Shown here piece after piece: positions 17,510 through 26,644 of a stretch of 64,000 nucleotides of DNA. The notes beneath the pieces were generated by a model, which ran no database searches, had not been told where the DNA came from, and was given only the letters and a program-made list of their open reading frames with translations. How positions within the stretch are numbered: the first letter of the stretch is position 1; each line of letters starts with the position of its first letter. This DNA comes from Dyadobacter sp. CY345 (GTDB lineage Bacteria; Bacteroidota; Bacteroidia; Cytophagales; Spirosomataceae), in contig NZ_JAKFFS010000005.1 of the NCBI RefSeq assembly GCF_021502725.1, forward strand, positions 372,001-436,000, in the 5' to 3' direction. The position numbers and the translations under genes are program-made.

Positions 17510-19225
17510 ATGTACATCCTTGGAATTAATGCAGCATTTCACGATACGGCTGCCGCTTTGGTTAAAGACGGAAAGATTATTGCCGCCGCCGAAGAAGAAA
17601 GATTTACACATATCAAACATGGGAAGCGGCCTGTCCCGTTTTCTACATGGGAACTACCCTTTCATGCAATCGACTATTGCCTGAAAACCGCTGGTTTAAC
17701 CCTGAAAGACGTTGACCGGATTGCCTATTCTTTCGATCCGGATGGCGTGGAAGATTCTACTATTTTTGAAGAAACTCTGTTTGAAGAATCCGATACAGCC
17801 GTCGCGGTTGGTGCACGTAACAGTTGGGACACACTTTTTCTAAATTACATACGAAAAGCACCGGAACAGCTTCGGGACGGATACCCGCATCATCTGCAAA
17901 AACGTCTTTCAAACTCAGGTGATCTTACGCATAAATGGGAATTTGTTAACCATCACATTGCACATGCAGCGAGTGCCTTTTTCCCGTCTCCATTTAGCCA
18001 CGCTGCGGTTTTAACACTTGACGGCCGTGGAGAACTGGCTACAACGGGTTACTTTATGGGAGATACCAATGAACTAAAACAGATTGGATCCGTTAACATG
18101 CCACATTCGTTGGGTATGCTGTATGAAAAAATAACGACTTATCTGGGTTTTCTTCAGTCGTCTGATGAGTACAAGGTTATGGCCTTGGCATCCTATGGAA
18201 AGCCCATATACCTGGAAGATTTCCGATCGGTGATTCATGTTGGAAACGACGGCCAATACACAATCGATGATTTTGATCCGGCAGAATTTTGGGGACCTGG
18301 CCGGACGAAAGATGATTCATTTGATGAACTACATTTCAACATCGCACATTCGCTTCAAAAAGCTTTGGAAGAAACGGTACTAAAACTTGTTAACTGGCTG
18401 TATGACCAAACCCATTACGAGAATCTGTGTATGGCAGGAGGCGTTGCCCTGAACTGCGTCATGAACGCCGTCATTCGTGATCGCGGCCCTTTCAAAAATG
18501 TGTGGGTGCAGCCTGCGGCGGGTGATTCCGGAACAGCCCTCGGAGCGGCACAATGGATTGATTTACAATTAAATAAAAATAATACAGACCGTCGATACAC
18601 TTCTCCGATGGAACATGTTTATTGGGGGCCTGAGTATTCCGATGATGAGATTGAGCGATTTATGATCTGGGCTAAAATGCCCTATAAAAGATTATACAAT
18701 GTGGCCAAAGAAACTGCTCAAATACTAGCTCAGGATAAGATCATTGCCTGGTATCAGGGCAGAATGGAATTTGGGCCGCGCTCACTTGGGGCGAGATCGA
18801 TCCTTGCATCGCCGATCCACCCGGATATGCAGGCAAGACTGAACGATATCAAGGATCGCGAAGATTTTCGTCCTGTGGCTCCGGTGGTGCTGGAAGAAGA
18901 TGTGTCGGAATGGTTTGAAAACGCGGGCCTATCTCCGTTTATGCTTTTTGTATTTCCGGTTAGAAATGAAAAAGCCGACCTTATCCCAGCTGTTCGCCAT
19001 ACTGACGGCACAGCGCGGGTGCAAACGATTAATAAAAATCAGCATCCGTTATATCATGAACTGATCACAGAATTTAAAGCACTTACCGGCGTTCCGGTTC
19101 TGGTCAACACATCATTCAATACCCGTGGCGAACCGATTGTGTGCACTCCGCGCGACGCCATTGAGTGCTTTTGGACATCTCCTTTCGATGCATTAATTAT
19201 TAATTCATTTATTCTTCAGAAGTGA
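17510..19225 (+). CDS. NodU/CmcH-family O-carbamoyltransferase
   Basis: 571 residues from the ATG at 17510 (MYILGINAAFHDTAAAL). The upstream in-frame ATG at 17462 adds 16 non-conserved residues and is rejected because the conserved Kae1-like domain begins at MYILGIN. The N-terminal domain has the metal-binding His pair NHHIAHAASAFF; the C-terminal YrdC-like domain has MEFGPRSLGARSILASP. The family transfers carbamoyl from carbamoyl phosphate via carbamoyl-AMP to a hydroxyl of a sugar or antibiotic (Nod factor, cephamycin, tobramycin). It overlaps the GT2 gene by 4 bases, so the target is most likely a sugar made by this locus. Confidence 0.93.
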   Translation: MYILGINAAFHDTAAALVKDGKIIAAAEEERFTHIKHGKRPVPFSTWELPFHAIDYCLKTAGLTLKDVDRIAYSFDPDGVEDSTIFEETLFEESDTAVAVGARNSWDTLFLNYIRKAPEQLRDGYPHHLQKRLSNSGDLTHKWEFVNHHIAHAASAFFPSPFSHAAVLTLDGRGELATTGYFMGDTNELKQIGSVNMPHSLGMLYEKITTYLGFLQSSDEYKVMALASYGKPIYLEDFRSVIHVGNDGQYTIDDFDPAEFWGPGRTKDDSFDELHFNIAHSLQKALEETVLKLVNWLYDQTHYENLCMAGGVALNCVMNAVIRDRGPFKNVWVQPAAGDSGTALGAAQWIDLQLNKNNTDRRYTSPMEHVYWGPEYSDDEIERFMIWAKMPYKRLYNVAKETAQILAQDKIIAWYQGRMEFGPRSLGARSILASPIHPDMQARLNDIKDREDFRPVAPVVLEEDVSEWFENAGLSPFMLFVFPVRNEKADLIPAVRHTDGTARVQTINKNQHPLYHELITEFKALTGVPVLVNTSFNTRGEPIVCTPRDAIECFWTSPFDALIINSFILQK

Positions 19226-20211
19226 TGTGTTCGTATCAACTGAGTGTTGTCATTCCAACTTACCGTCGCGTTGTATTGCTGCGGCGGTTACTCGAAGCAC
19301 TTCAAAACCAGATATTTCCGGCGCAGAATTTCGAAGTAATCGTTGTCTCAGACGGACCTGATGAGCTGACTGCTGCGTTGGTAGCGAAAATGACAAGAGG
19401 AGTAAATGGACTAAAATTCCGTTTTCACAGTTTACCCGAAAAACTTGGCCCGGCTGCCGCGCGGAATGCAGGCTGGCGTATGAGTGCCGGCAAACTCATT
19501 GTTTTTACGGATGACGATTGTATTCCTGAACCCGGCTGGCTGGAAGCATATCATCGAATTTATAGTACACAAGATCAAAAAGCACCTGTTTGTTTTACCG
19601 GAAAGGTTCATGTGCCTGTTCGCTCTATTCCAACAGATTATGAAAAAAATGTTGCCAATTTAGAGACTGCTGAATTTATCACCGCAAACTGTGCATGCAA
19701 CAAACTGGCCCTTAATTTGGTCAATGGTTTTGACGAAGAATTTCCCATTGCCTGGCGTGAAGATTCCGATTTGCAGTTCAAGTTTTTGAGCAGCGGAGTT
19801 TCAATCATGCATAATTCTGATGCTATTATTTGTCATCCTGTAAGAGAAGCGAGCTGGGGTATCAGTATTGCTGACCAACAGAAAAGTATGTTTAACGCCT
19901 TACTTTTTAAAAAACATCCTGAGCTTTACAAACAAAGAATTTCAGCCAGTCCGGTTTGGAATTACTATCTCATTATTTTCCTGAGCATGGTTTCTATTTT
20001 CGCCTTATTCCTTGGCGAAGTATCGGTTTTTGTAATCAGCTTGTTGGGCTGGGCGACTTTAATCGGCTCTTTCACATTACGCCGTCTTAGTGGCACGGAT
20101 CGCTCATTCTCACACCGGCTCGAAATGATGGCGACTTCAGTGATTATTCCTTATCTGTCTGTGTATTGGACGCTCCGTGGTTCTTGGAAGTATAAAGTCT
20201 TTTTCCTATGA
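19222..20211 (+). CDS. GT2-family glycosyltransferase with C-terminal membrane helices
   Basis: 329 residues. The GT-A fold begins LSVVIPTYRRVVLL, with the metal-binding DDD at FTDDDCIPEPGW and an acceptor motif AWREDSDLQFKF near residues 175-186. Two hydrophobic segments at about 248-285 anchor it to the inner membrane, with a further short one near the C-terminus. It overlaps the carbamoyltransferase stop and the GT9 start by 4 bases each, so the three are one translationally coupled unit. Confidence 0.92.
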   Translation: MMCSYQLSVVIPTYRRVVLLRRLLEALQNQIFPAQNFEVIVVSDGPDELTAALVAKMTRGVNGLKFRFHSLPEKLGPAAARNAGWRMSAGKLIVFTDDDCIPEPGWLEAYHRIYSTQDQKAPVCFTGKVHVPVRSIPTDYEKNVANLETAEFITANCACNKLALNLVNGFDEEFPIAWREDSDLQFKFLSSGVSIMHNSDAIICHPVREASWGISIADQQKSMFNALLFKKHPELYKQRISASPVWNYYLIIFLSMVSIFALFLGEVSVFVISLLGWATLIGSFTLRRLSGTDRSFSHRLEMMATSVIIPYLSVYWTLRGSWKYKVFFL

Positions 20212-21224
20212 AATTTTTACCTGAAACAACCAGAAAGATCGCCATTTTCAGAGCGCTGCAATTGGGCGATATGTTATGTTCCGTACCTTCATTTCGATCG
20301 CTGCGGGCTGCATATCCCGATGCAGAAATTACGCTACTGGGGCTTCCCTGGGCTGCGTCATTTTGTGGCCGGTTCTCAATGTATATTGATCGGTTCATAC
20401 ATTTTCCAGGATTTCCCGGATTACCGGAACAGCCATTTTATGAGGTCGGATGGATAGAATTTGTCAGGAAAATGCGTGATGAAAATTTTGATCTGGTTTT
20501 GCAAATGCAGGGAAACGGGACTATTGTAAATACTATGCTGAAAGATCTGCATGATGGTCCGGTGGCTGGTTTTCATTCCCAGGGTAATTACGAAAATGAC
20601 GATTTATTTATTGAATATCCGACAGTCATTCCGGAAATCAGCAGGCATTTGAAATTAATTGATCATCTCGGAATTCCTACACTAGGAACTGACCTGGAAT
20701 TTCCGATTATGAATATAGAGAAAGAAAAATTGTATGCCAAACACCCGTTTCTGTTTGGGGGAAATTATGTCTGCGTTCATCCCGGTTCACGTGGATCATG
20801 GAGGCAATGGCCGCCTTCACATTTCGCGCTTCTGGCCGACTATTGTGTTGGCTTAGGTTTCAAGGTAATTGTCACAGGGACTTATGAAGAGGCTGAAATT
20901 ACAAAGGCTGTGATCGACTTGATGGAACATCCGGCGATTGGCCTTACCGGACAGACCAGCCTTGGAGAGATCGGGCAGCTTATTAAAACCGCAAATTTGC
21001 TAATCAGCAATTGTACAGGCGTTTCCCATATTGCATCAGCCGTTCGCACACCAAGCATCGTCATCAGTATGGATGGCGAACCGGAACGGTGGGGACCATT
21101 AAACAAAGATTTGCACAAAACAATTGACTGGACAAAAGTACATGATTTTGAGAACGTGCTGATGCTCACACAACAGTTGCTTGGTACCCCTGCTTCACAA
21201 ACCGTTTTAAGCCAGAATTCATAA
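20208..21224 (+). CDS. GT9-family glycosyltransferase (heptosyltransferase-like), second copy
   Basis: 338 residues. GT9 signatures: AIFRALQLGDMLCSVPSFR at the N-terminus, VHPGSRGSWRQWPPSHFA in the middle, and the donor motif ISNCTGVSHIASAVRTPSIVI. It is the last gene of the rightward trio and ends 13 bp from a convergent gene. With the other GT9 in the leftward operon, the locus has two heptosyltransferase-like enzymes, which supports a heptose-like or similar sugar in the product. Confidence 0.92.
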   Translation: MKFLPETTRKIAIFRALQLGDMLCSVPSFRSLRAAYPDAEITLLGLPWAASFCGRFSMYIDRFIHFPGFPGLPEQPFYEVGWIEFVRKMRDENFDLVLQMQGNGTIVNTMLKDLHDGPVAGFHSQGNYENDDLFIEYPTVIPEISRHLKLIDHLGIPTLGTDLEFPIMNIEKEKLYAKHPFLFGGNYVCVHPGSRGSWRQWPPSHFALLADYCVGLGFKVIVTGTYEEAEITKAVIDLMEHPAIGLTGQTSLGEIGQLIKTANLLISNCTGVSHIASAVRTPSIVISMDGEPERWGPLNKDLHKTIDWTKVHDFENVLMLTQQLLGTPASQTVLSQNS

Positions 21225-21237
21225 GCATCAAATATTT

Positions 21238-21486
21238 TCAGATTTTGCCCTTACAATCCCAATGGTCTTTGAGGATACTTCCATCTTTTTCTTTGATCAA
21301 AATACGGGAAAAACGTTCACCTTTGATCCTGCCATCTTCTCTCCGCAAACCTATAAAAAGCAGGATGGGATTTCCCTCTTCATCAGTTTTAAAACTAATG
21401 TCATATCGTTCAAATTTCTGATGAATCATTTCCTCTGGTCGATACTTTTTACTCAACCTTTTCAACAGCTTTTCTCCTATTTTCAT
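21238..21486 (-). CDS. Small basic protein of unknown function
   Basis: 82 residues from the ATG at 21486 (MKIGEKLLKRLSKKYRP); an alternative ATG lies at 21510. Lysine-rich, no signal peptide or membrane segment. The middle has a beta-rich pattern (YDISFKTDEEGNPILLFIGLR) and the end DHWDCKGKI. It overlaps the end of the GH1-like gene by 38 bases and is last in that convergent operon. I do not recognise a family; similar small proteins occur in other Bacteroidota (recalled, not checked). Confidence 0.6.
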   Translation of the reverse strand: MKIGEKLLKRLSKKYRPEEMIHQKFERYDISFKTDEEGNPILLFIGLRREDGRIKGERFSRILIKEKDGSILKDHWDCKGKI

Positions 21487-22684
21487 AACTTGGGCATAAC
21501 ATTTCTGCAACTTTATTTTCCTGACTTTGAGTAATTAATTTCTGACCATTTTTAAGAGCAGCTGCTGATTCCAGATGTAAAACACGGCTGTATTTACTTG
21601 AATTGTCGTTATCCCAAATTCCCGAATGATGCCAGATTTCAGGATGATCCCAGTCGGGCCGGTCAATAATTGGATACAGGCACACACCCATCAGAGGTAA
21701 GTCCCTTTCAATCAGTTTCGCACATTCTGACGAGATCATATTAATCCACAGCGGTCGATCCTCTTTCGGATGGCTCGTTTCAGACAAAATAAACGGCTTT
21801 CCATATCTAAGGCAGGCAGCTTCCAGCAAGTCAGCCAGACCACGCGACCGAGGGTCAGGTATCGGATCGGTCCAAATCAGAAACTCGTAACTACCTATAA
21901 TCCATTGATTGTTATAGTAATAATTAAAGCCTAATATATCCACAAGATCTTCATGCCCACCCAATTCCGGACATATGCGACCGCAGAGCATGTCTACAGT
22001 TTGATATTGCTGCTCATTTTCCTTGGCAGCTTCAATCAGATCTTCTGCTGTCGGATTCAGGCCTGGTACCATATTCACCAGCGGCTCAGTGGTAACGATC
22101 CTGACTAACCCGCTGATAGTCTTCATCGCTTTTATTCCCGCGATGTACGCCTGCACCAACTCATACTTCAACTCCCAACCGTTTTTTGTACAGTATGGAA
22201 CCGTCATCCCAGCTACTCCCCCTAGCCAGGAAATAAAACTAACTTCGTTGATTGGCGTGACGTAAAGGAGTTTTCCGGGGTTATTTGTTGTGTAAAAATT
22301 AACGAATGCCTCGCAAAGCGCGACAAAGCGGGAAGTGAAATGCGGATGGAATGGGCTGAGGTCGGTGGGATAACCAAAATGACAAATGTCCCAGATCTGC
22401 TGCACACCGAATTCCTTCCCGGCATTCATCATATCCAAAACTGCGTCAAAGTTGTATCGGTAAGGTAAATATTCAACCACGCTCCACCTGATTCCTTCGC
22501 GAACAGTTCGTATTCCCAAAGAACGAATGCGCGCATAATCTTCCCTGACAAGATCCAGATGGCCGGTCATTTGGAGCATATCAACCCTGTTGCCGCTGGC
22601 ATTAAATTGATCGGTGCATTCAAAACCGGCCATCCAAAAAGTCTCAAATTTCATAGGTATTTCCCCAGCGGTTTGGTCTGACAT
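21449..22684 (-). CDS. GH1-like (clan GH-A) glycoside hydrolase family protein
   Basis: 411 residues from the ATG at 22684, two bases after the stop of the upstream transferase (TAACCATG); the longer frame to 22786 is only that gene's shadow. No signal peptide. A TIM barrel opens KFETFWMAGFECTDQ. Candidate catalytic residues are E147 in YVTPINEVSF and E302 in FILSETSHP, matching the acid/base and nucleophile strands of GH1, though the usual TxNEP and TENG motifs are degenerate. It may trim or remodel the glycan made by the neighbours, or act as a non-classical transglycosidase. Substrate unknown. Confidence 0.8.
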   Translation of the reverse strand: MSDQTAGEIPMKFETFWMAGFECTDQFNASGNRVDMLQMTGHLDLVREDYARIRSLGIRTVREGIRWSVVEYLPYRYNFDAVLDMMNAGKEFGVQQIWDICHFGYPTDLSPFHPHFTSRFVALCEAFVNFYTTNNPGKLLYVTPINEVSFISWLGGVAGMTVPYCTKNGWELKYELVQAYIAGIKAMKTISGLVRIVTTEPLVNMVPGLNPTAEDLIEAAKENEQQYQTVDMLCGRICPELGGHEDLVDILGFNYYYNNQWIIGSYEFLIWTDPIPDPRSRGLADLLEAACLRYGKPFILSETSHPKEDRPLWINMISSECAKLIERDLPLMGVCLYPIIDRPDWDHPEIWHHSGIWDNDNSSKYSRVLHLESAAALKNGQKLITQSQENKVAEMLCPSYENRRKAVEKVE

Positions 22685-22686
22685 GG

Positions 22687-23844
22687 TTAACTGGCTTTTT
22701 TTAAACTGCTTACCAAAACGACCGGTCTGGCTTCTTTTCTCGTGTTCTGCATGAGTTTTAGCATGGCAGAAAACGTATGTTCCCATGATTTATCAGCAAG
22801 AAACGCGTCTACCGAGCGAAGCCATTGCTTGTCTGCTGAATTTTTCAATTCATATTCAATGGCCAGTATAAATGAATCGACATCGCTGCCAATACTAACC
22901 AATCCCATATTTCCATAAGGCGCAACAACATCCCTTATCGCACTGGAAACGACAGGTTTGCCGGCAGACAGATATTCTGGTGTTTTTGTCGGACTGATAA
23001 AACGGGTGGATTCATTGAGCAGGAATGGTATCAACGCCACGTCCCAACCCGCAAGGTAATCTGGCAATTCCTGGTAGCTTTTGGCCCCGAGGTAGTGAAT
23101 ATTATCAGCAGCCGGCAGTTTCGAATGGTCAATTTTGACAGCCGGGCCGATCAAAATAATTTGCCAGTCTGGGCGACGCGCTGCAATTTCACGTATCAAT
23201 TCCTGATCAAAACGCTCATCGATAACACCGTAAAACCCCAGTTTTATTCCCGTAATACCAGCCTGGTCTTTCGGTGAGGTTATGTGGTTCCTTGCGGCTC
23301 CAAAATGTGCCTTATCTATGCTGCTTGGAAATGCATGAATATTGTGGTGGCTTTCTTTTTTCGCTTCATAAAGACTGGCTCCACCCGTGAAAACAATGTC
23401 AGCTTTCTGGAGAAGTTTTTGCTCCACATATTTGATCCGCGGAGGGGCAAAATCGAATGCTGCGAGCTCATCCATGCAATCGTAGACCGTCATGGCTGGG
23501 GTAAACATGCCAGAGTATTCATAGGCCATTGGATTGTAGTACCAAAAAATGAAATTACTGCAATCACGACCATTAAAAAATGACAACAGCAGGATATTCA
23601 TCATTTTGATAACTTCATCGTCGCTGAATCCATCGGGCAAATGAGGCAAACAGACCCATAATCCGGCTTGTTTTTTTTCGAATGATATATAGGGTTTGTC
23701 CGGATTATCAAACACGGGCTCTTCCAGAAAATAAACATTTCCTCTTTCAGCGAACCGTGTCATCAAATGCTGTGGGCGCTGGAAAACAAAATCCCACCTT
23801 AAGTGAGAAAAACATAACAGGTCTTTTGGTGAGTTGGTAGTCAT
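22687..23844 (-). CDS. GT4/GT1-type glycosyltransferase
   Basis: 385 residues, GT-B fold. The N-terminus LLCFSHLRWDFVFQRPQHLM belongs to a transferase subgroup often found beside UDP-galactopyranose mutase or carbamoyltransferase genes. The C-terminal donor site is SPTKTPEYLSAGKPVVSSAIRD. It is first of a three-gene convergent unit with the GH1-like and small genes; the 2-base gap to the next start shows coupling. It is the sixth transferase of this locus, all within 10.7 kb. Confidence 0.9.
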   Translation of the reverse strand: MTTNSPKDLLCFSHLRWDFVFQRPQHLMTRFAERGNVYFLEEPVFDNPDKPYISFEKKQAGLWVCLPHLPDGFSDDEVIKMMNILLLSFFNGRDCSNFIFWYYNPMAYEYSGMFTPAMTVYDCMDELAAFDFAPPRIKYVEQKLLQKADIVFTGGASLYEAKKESHHNIHAFPSSIDKAHFGAARNHITSPKDQAGITGIKLGFYGVIDERFDQELIREIAARRPDWQIILIGPAVKIDHSKLPAADNIHYLGAKSYQELPDYLAGWDVALIPFLLNESTRFISPTKTPEYLSAGKPVVSSAIRDVVAPYGNMGLVSIGSDVDSFILAIEYELKNSADKQWLRSVDAFLADKSWEHTFSAMLKLMQNTRKEARPVVLVSSLKKAS

Positions 23845-24129
23845 ATTGAAGGCGGTTATTAAATTAAAAAACTGACACCCATCAATAAGAATTATGCCAG
23901 AACCTTCGTGTTTCTATGAAACATTAGAAATTCAGTCCGACCTCTCCCTCAAAAACCTAATTTGAAACAAATACTTTTATTTTAGTTGCATTGTTTATTA
24001 AAGCTTACATACGCTTCAGAATTTATGAATTAAACTTACTTGGTCCTATCGGCGCTGACATATTTGATTGAAGTTTTTAATTATAAAGTCTAGACCTGCA
24101 ACCGGATATTTATCGCACGCACTATCCAA

Positions 24130-25326
24130 CTATTCCGGATACGACGATTTATCTTTTTCCGGCCGTTTGGGTTGTGAAGGTTTATTTTCCAAATTTGTAT
24201 TTCCGGCAGGTTTCGTACGCTTAATCATCTGGTCAAAAAGGGCGAAACCTTCATTCGAGACTATATCTTCTTCAGGCCTGCCTTCCATATTTTCTCGAAC
24301 AGCTTTTACACGACGCTGAACATCAAATAAAAAACGGCTAATTCGCAGGCCTTCATTCGCATCCCATAGTTTAGCTTTTTCTCCCATAGAACGCTCCCAG
24401 GGAATACCTCCGATTGCCAAAATTTCGCCCTGAGCATTCCTGGCTTCGACGCCGGCGTGTTGTATTCCCACAACTTCCCATTGATCGTTGAACAACGGAG
24501 AACCGGAGGAGCCTTCCTCAGTATCGGTTTCATAGTGAATCCAACTTTCTTTTAATGCCGGAGCGTCTATTGCCGTTAGCCGGTTTTCCCGTATGCTGAT
24601 TCGGCGCGGCTGACCTTCAGGATGGTGTATCGCATTAATTGCTTCCCCCTTCAATAATTTGCCTAAGTCTTCGTAAAGCAAATTATAACCGTAGTCAGAC
24701 AGCAAAACATTTCCTTTTGAACTATCCGGTCGTGCATTGGGAGACACAGCTACAAGAGCATAGTCAAATCCGTCTTTCGCGGGACTTGACATAAAAAAAA
24801 TGTCGGGCTCGAAATTAAAAACTGCTGTTGGTGGAATGCTGCCAGTATTATCCTCTTCATAATCAAACTCTACCCTACTGACCCTGGCAGTATCGAGAGA
24901 ATCAAGTACGTGCTGATTTGTTAACAACAGACCTGGGCCAACCAGAAAACCGGTACCCCAGGATACCCGACGTTCCCGCTGGTAGATATGTATCCGGCCA
25001 ACCGTCCGGCGTATTCTTGCTCCATCAGACAAATAGCAGGCTGGCAATGAATCGTTTCCCTTTATCGCCCTTTCAAAAGCTTTTTGCGCTTCAAACGGCG
25101 CCTCATTGACCGAATATCTGGTCAATTCGTTAAGCACTTTATGACCCAACGTCGCCGCGAAATCTTTATAGCCCAAAAATCGGTTTTTTCGCTTTTCTAC
25201 ACGGTCAGGTTTATTTATGCTAATTAAATCGCCGGATAACATGTGCTCCCGGGTACTTTCCCGCTCAACCTGCGTAGCCTTTATCCTATCTGCCGTTTCC
25301 TGCTTAATTTCTGCCGATAATTGCAT
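24130..25326 (-). CDS. Cytoplasmic trypsin-like (V8/S1B-type) serine protease
   Basis: 398 residues, no signal peptide. An N-terminal charged helical region (1-100) precedes a chymotrypsin-fold domain (about 105-300) with an intact triad: H139 in LLLTNQHVL, D188 in DGFDYALVAV and S274 in EEGSSGSPLF. The C-terminal 90 residues are charged, partly helical and end in a Lys/Pro-rich tail. Most proteases of this fold are exported; an intracellular one implies a regulated target. It lies 30 bp after the nuclease gene on the same strand, so the two are probably co-transcribed, and the nuclease is the obvious candidate substrate or co-effector. Trypsin-like domains of this type occur in bacterial conflict systems. 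Confidence 0.9.
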   Translation of the reverse strand: MQLSAEIKQETADRIKATQVERESTREHMLSGDLISINKPDRVEKRKNRFLGYKDFAATLGHKVLNELTRYSVNEAPFEAQKAFERAIKGNDSLPACYLSDGARIRRTVGRIHIYQRERRVSWGTGFLVGPGLLLTNQHVLDSLDTARVSRVEFDYEEDNTGSIPPTAVFNFEPDIFFMSSPAKDGFDYALVAVSPNARPDSSKGNVLLSDYGYNLLYEDLGKLLKGEAINAIHHPEGQPRRISIRENRLTAIDAPALKESWIHYETDTEEGSSGSPLFNDQWEVVGIQHAGVEARNAQGEILAIGGIPWERSMGEKAKLWDANEGLRISRFLFDVQRRVKAVRENMEGRPEEDIVSNEGFALFDQMIKRTKPAGNTNLENKPSQPKRPEKDKSSYPE

Positions 25327-25355
25327 GGTCTTTTATTTTGTTCAGATTGTCGATA

Positions 25356-26348
25356 TTACAATACCAGATTCGAGTAGTCTTCCTTTAATGGAATCCTGCT
25401 CTCATTCACCGTTTCCAGCTGATTATTAGTTAACGGGCTTTCATGGGGCTTCAGATATGAAAAGTCAAGGTCAGTCAATTCAAAAAGTTCATCAAGTGTG
25501 AGGCGATAGGCACCAGGTTCAAATTTCGCCTCTAAACCGGGAAGCGTCTCAATCAATTTTGACTGGTCGAGAACAAATGCTGCGGTTCCGGGTTCGCCAG
25601 TTTTCCGGGTAAAAACGACAATTTTCCAAAACGCTAAGGGTAACCTTACCCCTTTATATAACGGATCATCACTGTTTAGGACAGGCCCGGTAAAAACACT
25701 TAATTTTCTGTTTTTCTGGTCTGCAAAATTCAAAATGAAATTTTCTATCCCCAACCAAGTTTCATTATTCTGATTAAAGCGTTCATGCTGTGGAGAGCAG
25801 TTGGTAAAATGAAATGTATCGTCATTTGCCCTGGCGGCATTTACACCCCAAACCGGGTCCAGCCTTCTGACAAGATGTCCACGATCCAGTGCATTTCGTT
25901 TATATAATTCTTCTCCAATTTGTTCTGATTCTGCAATACGAGCATCCAGGTACCACTTATCTCCTCCCCTCGTCGGCCGGATTGACTGGGCTCCATCAAT
26001 ATTGACCGCAGTATAATATGCTAACTGGCGACGGCGGTTCATAACTACGCTAAAATTTGTGTAAGGCAAAACCGAGGAATCTTGATCTTCGGTGGCGAAG
26101 CTATTCTTCGCCGCGTTTCTCTGCTGTTCATCATTTAAAGTAGGCAGAGGCACCTCAAAATCTAAAAAGTTGGGGGAATAGCCTGTGTAACCGTCATAAT
26201 ATTTGACCGGACGTGTTACTTCAAACGCAGAAGTATCCTGCACATTCTCACCCAGACCTTCAGACTGTGACGGTACTCCAACCTTTATGGTAATCGTCAA
26301 CGGAATTGTAAGCGTTGCTTCGTTATTTATAAGGCTAATGCTGTTCAT
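25356..26348 (-). CDS. DNA/RNA non-specific endonuclease (NUC/EndA family), cytoplasmic
   Basis: 330 residues, no signal peptide. An N-terminal segment (1-85, beta-rich at the start) precedes the NUC domain. It carries the DRGH motif (D155-H158), the metal-binding Asn region FTNCSPQHERFNQ (N183, N192) and W198...E202 in ETWLGIE. The DRGH histidine is the general base of this beta-beta-alpha-metal family. Most NUC enzymes are secreted or have an immunity protein; neither is seen here, so activity is probably held off by the extra N-terminal region or by the protease. First gene of the pair; its promoter region is the 296-bp gap shared with the AAA ATPase. Confidence 0.92.
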   Translation of the reverse strand: MNSISLINNEATLTIPLTITIKVGVPSQSEGLGENVQDTSAFEVTRPVKYYDGYTGYSPNFLDFEVPLPTLNDEQQRNAAKNSFATEDQDSSVLPYTNFSVVMNRRRQLAYYTAVNIDGAQSIRPTRGGDKWYLDARIAESEQIGEELYKRNALDRGHLVRRLDPVWGVNAARANDDTFHFTNCSPQHERFNQNNETWLGIENFILNFADQKNRKLSVFTGPVLNSDDPLYKGVRLPLAFWKIVVFTRKTGEPGTAAFVLDQSKLIETLPGLEAKFEPGAYRLTLDELFELTDLDFSYLKPHESPLTNNQLETVNESRIPLKEDYSNLVL

Positions 26349-26644
26349 AATTTTATCATTTTAGTACCACTTAAAGCTATGAATTGTATTATTTATTATT
26401 GTTTCGTAACTGTTAAATTTAAGGATACTTATTATCCGGTTATTCTTCTTTATTTATACAATATAAGACGATCAATCATCACACTGCATTCTTTAATAGA
26501 TTCCTGATAATTAACACTTGGCCAGGAATTTTTTCATCTATTCTCTCTTCGTTTTTTTTGCCGGAGAATAGGCATTATCATTACATATTTCTTACAATAT
26601 ACTGTTGTAAAATCAGAAGCTGATCTTCGAAAGAATTTAATAAA

